Shown piece by piece: positions 1 to 7,200 of a stretch of 12,971 bases of DNA. Positions within the stretch are counted from its first letter, which is position 1. Each line of letters opens with the position of its first letter. The notes beneath the pieces were generated by a model. The model was not told where the DNA came from. It saw nothing but the letters and a program-made list of their open reading frames with translations, and did no database searches. The DNA is from an uncultured Porphyromonadaceae bacterium. GTDB lineage: Bacteria > Bacteroidota > Bacteroidia > Bacteroidales > Muribaculaceae. The stretch is from positions 1 to 12,971 of the forward strand of contig USKE01000025.1 of assembly GCA_900555165.1 (NCBI GenBank), given 5' to 3'. Both the position numbers and the translations under genes were made by a program.

Positions 1-348
1 TGCCACATGATTGAGGCCACACTGCCGCAGGGCATAACCGCCGCCGAGCTGATTGACCGCCTCAACCCCACCCCGGCCCTGTGCGGCACCCCGCGCGAAG
101 CCGCCATCGCCGACATCACTGCAAACGAACTCCACGACCGCGGATGCTACGGCGGCGCCGTAGGCCTCGTTTCCACCGCCGCCCACGCCGACATCCGCCT
201 CTTCGTCACCCTGCGCTGCTGCCACATCTCGGGCCGTACCATCCGGGCCTTTGCCGGCGGCGGCATCACCCCCGACTCAGACCCCGCCACCGAATGGCGC
301 GAAAGCTCCGCCAAAGCCTCCTTCTTCACCCGCCACATGCACCCCTGA
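1..348 (+). CDS. menF: isochorismate synthase, C-terminal part (partial, 5' end outside window)
   Basis: This is the last 115 codons of a chorismate-binding enzyme; the reading frame is open from base 1 and ends at TGA 346-348. The visible part carries the family's C-terminal signatures: a LNPTPALCGTPRE block, a DRGCYGG block, and a GGGITPDSDPxxEW block near the end, which in isochorismate and related synthases line the Mg2+/chorismate site. The enzyme converts chorismate to isochorismate, the first step of menaquinone synthesis in the cytoplasm. MenF is favoured over anthranilate or salicylate synthase because the pattern fits MenF/EntC best and Bacteroidota rely on menaquinone. In many Bacteroidota menD follows menF, but here a restriction-modification island follows, so the men cluster ends here or is interrupted. 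The ATG at 7-9 is internal, not a start. The C-terminus (RHMHP) looks natural. Confidence 0.88.
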   Translation, partial: CHMIEATLPQGITAAELIDRLNPTPALCGTPREAAIADITANELHDRGCYGGAVGLVSTAAHADIRLFVTLRCCHISGRTIRAFAGGGITPDSDPATEWRESSAKASFFTRHMHP

Positions 349-370
349 CCGGGAAACAGCACCAGCGAAC

Positions 371-454
371 TGTAGGGATGCACCCCGGTGCATCCACTTC
401 CTGTCATTGAAACAGGCTCGTTGATGTCAGGATACACCGGGGCGCATCCCTACA
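371..454. repeat. REPIN 1 (inverted pair of REP sequences) between menF and hsdM
   Basis: The left REP (371-395) is T-GTAG followed by the palindrome GGATGCACCCCGGTGCATCC. The right REP (430-454) is its inverted partner ending CTAC-A. A 34-nt spacer (396-429) separates them. The left palindrome can pair 8-9 bp around a tiny loop. The right copy has two substitutions (GGATACACC and GCGCATCC) that each break a pair, so it is degenerate. GTAG next to an imperfect palindrome is the known hallmark of REP elements recognised by RAYT transposases. The element lies about 120 nt upstream of hsdM and just after menF, where it could also form a hairpin in the menF transcript. Confidence 0.85.
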
Positions 455-485
455 TCGTTGACGGCCAACTCTTATGAAATGGCCC

Positions 486-545
486 GAATTTGATTGAATT
501 TGTCACAGGCCCATGGGTGAAGTTTCGGAATAATTATTAATTTTG
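486..545 (+). promoter_or_regulatory. putative hsdM promoter region
   Basis: TAATTTTG at 538-545 matches the Bacteroidota -7 consensus TAnnTTTG exactly. No good -33 TTG lies at the usual distance, so the call is tentative. Just upstream are a perfect 10-bp palindrome AATAATTATT (529-538) and a 7-bp direct repeat GAATTTG (486-492 and 496-502) whose copies start 10 bp apart, about one helical turn; either could bind a regulator. Transcription from this -7 element would begin around 550, which favours the hsdM start at 577 over the ATG at 547. Confidence 0.45.
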
Positions 546-576
546 CATGCAGGTAACAGCATTCAAATCATCCATG

Positions 577-2142
577 GCAACCAGCGCACAACAGAAACAG
601 GAACTTTTCAAAGCCATATGGGCAACAGCCGAAGACTTGCGTAATTCAGTCGACGGCTGGGATTTCAAGAGCTATGTGCTCGGCATACTGTTCTATCGTT
701 TTATTTCAGAGAACATAACCAACTACATCAACCAGATGCAGAGGGCGGCGGGTGATTCTGATTTCGACTATGCCGATTTCCCTGACGAGGAGGCTGCGGC
801 CGCAAAGGATGACCTGGTACGCGAAAAAGGCTTTTTCATCCTCCCCTCACAATTGTTCTGCAACGTGCGCAAACGGGCCAAAACCGACCCGAACCTGAAT
901 GTCACCCTTGACAGTATCTTCAAGGCCATCGAGTCATCGGCCATAGGCACAGAGAGCGAACCCGACATGAAGGGCCTCTTTGCCGACATCGACGTCAACT
1001 CCAACAAACTCGGAGGCACCGTCGAGAAACGCAACGAACAGCTGACCAAGATACTCAACAACATCGGCGGCATAGACCTGAAGGGAGAGTATGCCGACAA
1101 CCAGATAGACATATTCGGCGATGCATACGAGTTCCTCATGACCATGTATGCATCAAACGCCGGAAAAAGCGGGGGCGAGTTCTTCACGCCACAGGAGGTG
1201 AGCGAGCTCCTGGCACGCATCGTCAGCCACAACCGCCGGTATGTGAACAAAGTCTACGATCCGGCCTGCGGCTCGGGTTCACTGCTACTGCAGTTCGCCA
1301 AAGTGCTGGGCAAAGAGAATGTCAAGAAAGGATTCTTCGGGCAGGAGCTGAACATCACAACGTTTAACCTGTGCCGCATAAACATGTTCCTGCACGACAT
1401 AAACTATGCACACTTCGACATCCAGAACGGCGACACGCTCCTGGAACCCGCGCACTGGGACGACGAGCCGTTTGACGCCATAGTTTCAAACCCGCCCTAC
1501 TCCACAAAGTGGGTCGGCGACGACAATCCTCTGCTGATTAACGACCCCCGGTTCGCCCCTGCGGGGGTACTGGCGCCCAAAAGCAAGAGCGACCTCGCTT
1601 TCACCATGCACATGCTGCACTGGCTCTCTACGGAGGGCACAGCGGCAATCGTAGAGTTCCCCGGAGTACTTTACCGCAGCGGCAAAGAACAGAAAATCAG
1701 ACAGTACCTGATTGACAACAACTATGTCGATACGGTCATCCAGCTCCCTCCGAACCTTTTTTTCGGTGTGAGCATAGCCACCTGCATCATAGTGCTGAAG
1801 AAATCTAAACGCGAGAACAAAACGCTCTTCATCGACGCCTCGGCACTATTCGTGCACGAAGGCAACAAAAACAAACTCTCGCCTGAAAACATAGCTGCAA
1901 TCGTAAGTGAGTATGCCGACCGCAGGGAGATTCCGCACTTTTCGGCGCTCGTCGACAACAAGACCGTTGCCGCCAACGGCTACAACCTGTCGGTAAGCAG
2001 TTACGTCGAGGCCGAGAATACGCGCCCGCAGACCGACATACGGGAACTGAACGCCCGCATTGCCCGCATCGTAGAGAACGAGAACCGCCTCCGTGCCGAA
2101 ATCAACGCCATCATCCGCGAACTCGAATCCGAAACCCTATGA
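577..2142 (+). CDS. hsdM: type I restriction-modification methyltransferase subunit (EcoR124I-like)
   Basis: HsdM transfers a methyl group from S-adenosylmethionine to adenine N6 in the bipartite target chosen by HsdS; two HsdM plus one HsdS form the methylase core. The protein (521 aa from ATG 577) starts with the HsdM_N helical domain (NSVDGWDFKSYVLGILFYRF, about residues 22-41). It then has SAM motif I DPACGSGS from residue 228 and the catalytic N6-adenine motif NPPY at residues 305-308. The blocks AGKSGGEFFTPQ and APAGVLAPKSKSD, and a C-terminal ELNARIARI...NRLRAEI helix, match type IC HsdM such as EcoR124I as I recall it, over the full length. ATG 547 would add ten residues but overlaps the probable transcription start; the family N-terminus fits MATSAQQKQE at 577. 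All key residues are intact. A 183-nt gap holding a REPIN separates it from hsdS, unusually wide for an hsd operon. Confidence 0.97.
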   Translation, partial: ATSAQQKQELFKAIWATAEDLRNSVDGWDFKSYVLGILFYRFISENITNYINQMQRAAGDSDFDYADFPDEEAAAAKDDLVREKGFFILPSQLFCNVRKRAKTDPNLNVTLDSIFKAIESSAIGTESEPDMKGLFADIDVNSNKLGGTVEKRNEQLTKILNNIGGIDLKGEYADNQIDIFGDAYEFLMTMYASNAGKSGGEFFTPQEVSELLARIVSHNRRYVNKVYDPACGSGSLLLQFAKVLGKENVKKGFFGQELNITTFNLCRINMFLHDINYAHFDIQNGDTLLEPAHWDDEPFDAIVSNPPYSTKWVGDDNPLLINDPRFAPAGVLAPKSKSDLAFTMHMLHWLSTEGTAAIVEFPGVLYRSGKEQKIRQYLIDNNYVDTVIQLPPNLFFGVSIATCIIVLKKSKRENKTLFIDASALFVHEGNKNKLSPENIAAIVSEYADRREIPHFSALVDNKTVAANGYNLSVSSYVEAENTRPQTDIRELNARIARIVENENRLRAEINAIIRELESETL

Positions 2143-2161
2143 AACCGCCTGAGCCACGAAC

Positions 2162-2178
2162 CGATATGACACATATCG
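2162..2178. repeat. perfect 7-bp inverted repeat after hsdM
   Basis: CGATATG-ACA-CATATCG forms a 7-bp stem with a 3-nt loop, starting 20 nt after the hsdM stop and ending 13 nt before REPIN 2. No T-run follows, so it is not a convincing terminator. It may protect or process the hsdM 3' end, or be incidental. Confidence 0.4.
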
Positions 2179-2191
2179 TTATCGCCCGCAT

Positions 2192-2275
2192 TGTAGGGAT
2201 GCACCCCGGTGCATCCTGATATCCCCGGGCCACACGCCATAAGGAGAGGAGGATGCACCGGGGTGCATCCCTACA
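2192..2275. repeat. REPIN 2 between hsdM and hsdS
   Basis: The left REP (2192-2216) is T-GTAG plus GGATGCACCCCGGTGCATCC. The right REP (2251-2275) is its exact reverse complement, ending CTAC-A. The spacer (2217-2250) is 34 nt, the same length as in REPIN 1 but with a different sequence. Both palindromes are perfect apart from the central CC, and the whole 84-nt element could fold on itself. It lies between two genes expected to be co-transcribed, so it would be present in the operon mRNA. The frame that continues into hsdS is open through the element, so a longer hsdS product starting at 2209 is formally possible. Confidence 0.9.
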
Positions 2276-2295
2276 ACCTGAGAACATCAAAAACC

Positions 2296-2310
2296 GAACG
2301 CAGTGCGTTC
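2296..2310. promoter_or_regulatory. 15-bp palindrome just upstream of the hsdS start
   Basis: GAACGCA-G-TGCGTTC is a perfect 7-bp inverted repeat around one central base, ending 15 nt before the hsdS ATG at 2326. As DNA it has the form of a dimeric repressor operator; as RNA the central bases would have to open. I see the symmetry directly; a regulatory role is inference. Confidence 0.35.
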
Positions 2311-2325
2311 ACAATTCTGAAAACC

Positions 2326-2988
2326 ATGAGCAGATTACAGGAACTGATACAACGTCTATGTCCCAACGGGGTGGAATACAAGCAACTCGGGGAAATTGTA
2401 TCCATACCGACGGAACGAATCAATATAAAACTTGTTCCCAATGGACTATATGTCGGTGTGGAAAATCTCTTGAAAGACAAGGAAGGCATGATTCCGGCTC
2501 CAAAGATGCCGCCGGCAAATGACGTAATCAAGTTTGAGGCTAACGACATATTAATCGGAAATATAAGACCATATTTAAAGAAAATATGGTTGGCAGACAA
2601 GGATGGAGGCACCAATGGAGATGTGGTACTATTACGCATAGATGCAGGGGCTCTCATGCTACCTAAGTTTCTATATTACATTGTTTCCTCAGACAGTTTT
2701 TTCTCTTTTCATAACCAATATGCAAAGGGAGCAAAGATGCCAAGAGGTGATAAACAAAAAATCATGGAGTTTCTCATTCCCGTTCCGCCAATTGAGGTGC
2801 AGGAGGAGGTCGTGCGGATTCTCGACACCTTCAGTGCGCACGCAGCGGAGCTGCAAGCGGAGCTGCAAGCGCGCAAAGAGCAATACGATTATTATCGTAA
2901 TCTCTTGCTCACATTCAGTCCCTCCGCCTGCGGCTACGGGACCGATGGTGAGCAAGAGTTAGAGCTAACTACCCCCCCCCACAAGTAG
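2326..2988 (+). CDS. hsdS: type I specificity subunit HsdS, N-terminal half (TRD1 and central region), ends by frameshift
   Basis: HsdS recognises a bipartite DNA target, one half-site per target-recognition domain (TRD). This 220-residue product holds TRD1 (about residues 12-150) and the central conserved region. That region comprises IPVPPIEVQEEVVRILDTFS from about residue 151, the tandem AELQ-AELQ, and a helix ending RKEQYDYYRNLLLTF. The start at ATG 2326 gives the usual N-terminus MSRLQELI; upstream in-frame codons only read the REPIN. The frame then crosses a 9-cytosine tract (2972-2980) and stops at TAG 2986-2988. With eight Cs the frame would run on through 2981 (aca agt agt tac) into the second half, giving 421 aa, a normal HsdS length. 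The gene is therefore in a frameshifted state or carries a homopolymer sequencing error. TRD1 is AT-richer than hsdM, as is common for exchanged TRDs. A truncated HsdS keeping the central region can still dimerise in some type I systems. Confidence 0.93.
   Translation: MSRLQELIQRLCPNGVEYKQLGEIVSIPTERINIKLVPNGLYVGVENLLKDKEGMIPAPKMPPANDVIKFEANDILIGNIRPYLKKIWLADKDGGTNGDVVLLRIDAGALMLPKFLYYIVSSDSFFSFHNQYAKGAKMPRGDKQKIMEFLIPVPPIEVQEEVVRILDTFSAHAAELQAELQARKEQYDYYRNLLLTFSPSACGYGTDGEQELELTTPPHK
2845..2868 (+). repeat. 12-bp tandem repeat (2 copies) in the hsdS central spacer
   Basis: GCGGAGCTGCAA occurs twice head to tail (2845-2856, 2857-2868), followed by another GCG, and encodes AELQ-AELQ. In EcoR124I and EcoR124II two versus three copies of a TAEL repeat at the equivalent place change the length of the non-specific spacer in the DNA target. 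The position and sequence here are closely similar; copy-number change in this strain is inference. Confidence 0.8.
2972..2980 (+). repeat. C9 homopolymer in hsdS, candidate phase-variation tract
   Basis: Nine consecutive cytosines lie between the two HsdS halves. With nine, translation ends six bases later at TAG 2986-2988. With eight (or eleven) it continues in frame into the TRD2 half at 3011-3592. With ten it would stop in a third frame roughly 100 nt on. Such tracts expand and contract by slipped-strand mispairing. The Neisseria NgoAV system has a poly-G tract in hsdS that switches between fused and truncated subunits. Confidence 0.8.
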
Positions 2989-3010
2989 TTACAAAATCAC
3001 TTGGAAAACT

Positions 3011-3592
3011 ATGGGCGAGATTGGTAAGTTTGTCAGAGGCAATGGCCTACAGAAAAAAGACTTTACAGAAAGTGGTGTAGGGTGTATCCATTATGGGCAG
3101 ATTTATACTCATTACGGAACATTTGCTACCATGACTAAATCTTTTGTATGTCCGGCACTTGCAAAAAAACTCAGAAAAGCCCAGTATGGCGATCTGATTA
3201 TTGCAACTACCAGTGAAAATGTCGAAGACGTAGGCAAGGCTGTGGCATGGCTGGGTAATGAAGAAATTGCCATAAGCGGCGACTCATATGTGTTTTCACA
3301 CGACCAAAACCCGAAATATATGGCATATCTCCTGCAGACTCATCGTTTTCTACAATTTAAGCGAATGAATGTCTCCGGAACCAAAGTAACCCGTATATCC
3401 GGTGAAAATCTTGAAAAGTTTATCATCCCCATCCCCCCGTTGGAAGTCCAGGAGAGAATCGTAGGCATTCTTGACCGGTTTGAGACTCTGGTGAATGACC
3501 TGACTCAAGGACTGCCGGCTGAAATCGCGGCGTGCAGTGAACGCTACGAATATTTTCGCAACAAGCTGCTGACATTCAAAAAGATTGCTTAA
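3011..3592 (+). CDS. hsdS: type I specificity subunit HsdS, C-terminal half (TRD2), out of frame with the first half
   Basis: This is the second half of the specificity subunit: TRD2 (for example GNGLQKKDFTESGVGCIHYG, then TSENVEDVGKAVAWLG and ISGDSYVF), followed by the C-terminal conserved helices IPIPPLEVQERIVGILDRFE (about residues 138-157) and ERYEYFRNKLLTF. These mirror the central region of the first half, as expected of the internal duplication in HsdS. The frame is open upstream to 2981, reading YKITWKTMGEIGKF, which matches the usual junction before TRD2. The ATG at 3011 is therefore probably an internal Met, although it could serve as a start for a free half-subunit. Removal of one C from the tract at 2972-2980 joins the halves. 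Stop TAA at 3590-3592. Confidence 0.92.
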   Translation: MGEIGKFVRGNGLQKKDFTESGVGCIHYGQIYTHYGTFATMTKSFVCPALAKKLRKAQYGDLIIATTSENVEDVGKAVAWLGNEEIAISGDSYVFSHDQNPKYMAYLLQTHRFLQFKRMNVSGTKVTRISGENLEKFIIPIPPLEVQERIVGILDRFETLVNDLTQGLPAEIAACSERYEYFRNKLLTFKKIA

Positions 3593-3605
3593 GCATGAAC
3601 CATGA

Positions 3606-3705
3606 TGTAGGGATGCACCCCGGTGCATCCAAAACCACCAGTGACGCCTCAACAGGCATATTATCAACCGCGACGATGAAGGATGCACCTGGGTGCATCC
3701 CTACA
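3606..3705. repeat. REPIN 3 between hsdS and the RAYT gene
   Basis: The left REP (3606-3630) is T-GTAG plus GGATGCACCCCGGTGCATCC. The right REP (3681-3705) is the inverted copy ending CTAC-A with one change in the loop (G to T), so its stem is intact. The spacer (3631-3680) is 50 nt, longer than in REPINs 1 and 2. The element fills the hsdS/RAYT gap, and the RAYT frame is open through it from an ATG at 3595, only 2 nt after the hsdS stop. Confidence 0.88.
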
Positions 3706-3720
3706 GCCGCCGGTCAGCGT

Positions 3721-4206
3721 ATGCCAAATCATTTCAACCGCAAGAACATTCGCGCCGAGTTTCACGACTATTCAGGCGGCAACTATTTCGTCACAATATG
3801 CACACGTGACAAACTGCATTATTTCGGCGAAATCATAAATGGTGAAATGCATTATAGCGTAATCGGTGAATTTGCAAGACAAGCTTTGGAAACATTGCAT
3901 ACACATTATAATTATGTGAGAGTACCATTGTTTGTTGTGATGCCTAATCATGTCCATGCCATAATAACAATCAGGGAGAGTGCGGATGCACCGGGGTGCA
4001 TCCCGACAATCAGGACGGCACTCGGCGTAGTGGTCGGAGGCTACAAACAGTCTGTGACACGCTATGCCCGGCGCAACAGCATTGAGTTTGGCTGGCAGGG
4101 AAGGTATCATGACCATATAATACGAGGAAGGGAAGATGGAGACCCGATTGCCGAATATATTGAAAACAATATTGCCCGCTGGGCAGATGACTGCTTTAAC
4201 GTATGA
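3721..4206 (+). CDS. REP-associated tyrosine transposase (RAYT, HUH/Y1 family)
   Basis: RAYTs are single-copy relatives of IS200/IS605 TnpA that bind and cut single-stranded REP hairpins next to a GTAG-like tetranucleotide. From ATG 3721 the protein is 161 aa. It shows the family pattern: GGNYFVTICT near the N-terminus, the metal-binding HUH motif MPNHVHA with H77 and H79, a WQGRYHDHIIR block, and the probable nucleophile Tyr146 in EYIENN, aligned by memory with Tyr115 of E. coli TnpA-REP. All catalytic residues are present, so it may be active. Residues 89-96 (DAPGCIPT) are encoded by a REP copy inside the gene, in the variable linker after the HUH motif. Its stop overlaps the hsdR ATG (ATGA, 4203-4206), implying translational coupling. 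A start at 3595 would add 42 residues encoded by REPIN 3; I prefer 3721, where the family similarity starts. Composition is AT-richer than hsdR. Confidence 0.93.
   Translation: MPNHFNRKNIRAEFHDYSGGNYFVTICTRDKLHYFGEIINGEMHYSVIGEFARQALETLHTHYNYVRVPLFVVMPNHVHAIITIRESADAPGCIPTIRTALGVVVGGYKQSVTRYARRNSIEFGWQGRYHDHIIRGREDGDPIAEYIENNIARWADDCFNV
3984..4008 (-). repeat. single REP inside the RAYT coding sequence
   Basis: The palindrome GGATGCACCGGGGTGCATCC (3984-4003) is perfect and in the orientation of a right-hand REP. The following CTACA of other copies is CGACA here, so the tetranucleotide on the minus strand reads GTCG instead of GTAG. The change is synonymous in the RAYT frame (CCT to CCG, both Pro). 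The copy contributes codons for DAPGCIPT and keeps the frame. Confidence 0.85.
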
Positions 4207-7200
4207 ATTTCTACGACCTGATATCAGAGAATCCGGAATCGACGGTGGTAGCCGAGTTTGAGCCGGGATACCGCAGTGCCGCGCAGTACCAGAACGAGGC
4301 CGAGATGGAGGCCGACTTCATAAGGCAACTGACCGGACAGGCCTACGATTACCTGCCGGTGAAGAATGAACACGAGCTGAAGGCCAATCTGCGCGCACAG
4401 ATTGAGCGGCTCAACAGCCTCACGTTTTCAGATGACGAATGGCAGCAGTTTTTCACCGAACATCTCGGCAATCCCCAGCAAGGCATAGTCGAGAAGACAA
4501 GAACCATTCAGGAAGATCATATCAAGGCGTGGACGCGCCCCGACGGTTCCAAAGCCAATATTTATCTGATTGACAAAGAGAACATACATAACAATTCATT
4601 GCAGGTCATCAACCAGTATGTGCCCGAGGGAGGAGCGTTCGACAACCGTTATGACGTCACGATTCTGGTAAACGGCCTGCCTCTCGTTCACGTGGAGCTG
4701 AAACGGCGAGGAGTAAGCATCAAGGATGCCTTCAACCAGATCAGCCGCTACCAGCGTGATTCATTCTGGGCCGGATGCGGACTGTTCGAGTTCGTGCAGA
4801 TATTCATAATCAGCAACGGCACACTCACCAAATATTACAGCAACACCACCCGCGACGCCGTGGCGCGCAGCAACCAGAACCACGGCAAAGGGAAAGGGAA
4901 GAAACAGACCTCGAACTCCTTTGAGTTCACGTCATACTGGGCGAAGAAAGACAACGAACCGATTCTTGACCTTGTGGATTTCACCCGTACCTTTCTGGCC
5001 AAGCATACCATACTGAATATACTTACCCGGTACTGCGTATTCACATCCGAGAACCTACTGCTCGTGATGCGTCCCTACCAGATTGCCGCCACGGAAGAGA
5101 TTATCCGCCGTATTGTCATCAGCACCAACGCCCGCACATGGGGCAGGCGCGAAGGTGGCGGATATGTGTGGCACACTACCGGTTCGGGCAAGACTCTGAC
5201 ATCGTTCAAGACAGCCCGGCTTGCTTCACATCTGCCTGACATTGACAAAGTGCTGTTTGTCGTAGACCGCAAGGACCTCGACTACCAGACCATGAAAGAG
5301 TATGACCGTTTCGAGAAAGGCGCGGCCAACTCAAACGGTTCCACGGCTGTGCTGGCCCGGCAGCTGAGCGCTGACAGCAATGCCCGCATCATCATCACGA
5401 CCATTCAGAAACTCAGCAACTTCATTGCCCGCAATCCGCGCCACCCGGTGTATAACCGGCATGTGGTGCTGATTTTCGACGAATGCCACCGTTCGCAGTT
5501 CGGCGACATGCACAAGGCTATCGTAAAAAAATTCAGGAAATACCATATGTTCGGATTCACCGGCACACCGATATTTCCTGAAAACGCGGGGGCGGTACAC
5601 AATGTGGAATTCACCACCACCGAAGGTGCTTTCGGTGACCAGCTGCATCAGTACACTATTGTCGACGCTATCCGCGACGAGAACGTACTGCCGTTCAAGG
5701 TCGACTATATCCGCACCATGCGCGAGGAAGACGAGGTGCCCGACGAGATGGTCTGCAACATAGACCGGGAGCGTGCGCTGCAGGCACCCGAACGAATCTC
5801 GCTTATCACACAATATATACTTGAACATTTCGCGCAAAAGACACGCCGTGATGCCCGCAGCTATTCTTTCAGGCGCCTCATGAACGTGAAAGAGGTGGCC
5901 GGCGCGCGCGACCGCAATACCGTGCACGAGGAAAAGCACGCCGTCCGGCTTACCGGTTTTAACTCCATACTGGCCGTTGCATCCATACCCTTCGTAAGAC
6001 TCTATTACACCGAGTTCCAGAAACAGATGGAGCAGCTGCCCCCGGACAGACGACTCAAAATCGCAACAATCTACAGCTATTCGCCCAACGTGGACATAGA
6101 GGACGAGACACCCGAAAGCACTGACGGACTCGACAGCGACAGCCGCGCCTTCCTTGAAAGCTGTATCGGCGACTACAACCGCATGTTCGGCACAAGCTAT
6201 GACACAAGCGCCGACAAATTCCAGAACTACTACAAGGATCTGTCGCTGCGCATGAAGAACCGCGAAATCGACCTGCTGATTGTGGTGAACATGTTCCTGA
6301 CCGGTTTCGACGCCACCACCCTGAACACGCTGTGGGTCGACAAAAACCTGCGCATGCACGGACTTCTGCAAGCATACTCGCGGACGAACCGCATTCTCAA
6401 TTCCATAAAAGACCACGGCAACATAGTGTGTTTCCGGAACCTTGAAAAAGCCACCAACGACTGCCTGCAGCTTTTCGGGAACAGAAATGCCGGGGGGCTT
6501 ATCCTGCTCAAGACATTCCCCGACTATTACTTCGGGTATGACGATGCCGTAGGGAGGCACCGCCCCGGATGGAAAGAGCTGGTAGAAGAGCTGCTGGCAA
6601 AATTCCCGATTCAAGGTTTTCCGCTGACTGGCGAAACTGCCGAAAAAGAGTTCATCAAGCTTTTCGGTACCCTGCTCCGCGCCCTGAACATACTGCTGAC
6701 ATTCGACGAGTTCGCGGGTAACGAGATAATTGACCTTGACGGCGATTTCCTCGACTACCGCAGTTTCTACAACGAACTGCACGACAGATACCGTCCCAAA
6801 GAGGGAACGCTTGCCAATATCAATGATGACCTGGTTTTCGAGATGGAGCTGATGAAGTCCATAGAAATCAATATAGACTACATCCTGTTTCTGGTAGGGC
6901 AGCTCACAGGCGACAGCGATCATGACCATGAAATCATAGTCAAGACAATGAAGTCGGTACAGGCGTCGCCCGACCTGCGCAACAAGGAGGAGCTGATACG
7001 TCAGTTCATCGAAAACCATACCCCCGAAACCGATATCCACGACCAATGGAGCGAGTTTGTGCGCCAGAGTCAGCGGAAGGAGATAGATACCATCATCTCG
7101 GAAGAAAATCTCAGACGAGAGAAAACCCTCGATTTCCTGGAACAATCGTTCCGCAACGGCGAAATCAGGGAAAGCGGCACCGGCATTGCCGACATACTGC

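Noticed and set aside
1757..1763. T7 run in hsdM and A7 run in hsdR (near 5525) as further phase-variation tracts
   Set aside because: Both are short, in frame, and encode conserved residues; seven A or T is common in coding DNA.
2972..3011. Programmed ribosomal frameshift joining the hsdS halves
   Set aside because: A +1 shift on a C run is possible in principle, but no stimulatory structure or slow codon is evident; slippage of the tract explains the layout more simply.
6549..6573. GTAGGGAGGCACC in hsdR, 12 of 13 bases like the start of a REP
   Set aside because: The second half of the palindrome is absent and the codons (VGRHRPGW) fit the protein; probably chance or a long-decayed copy.
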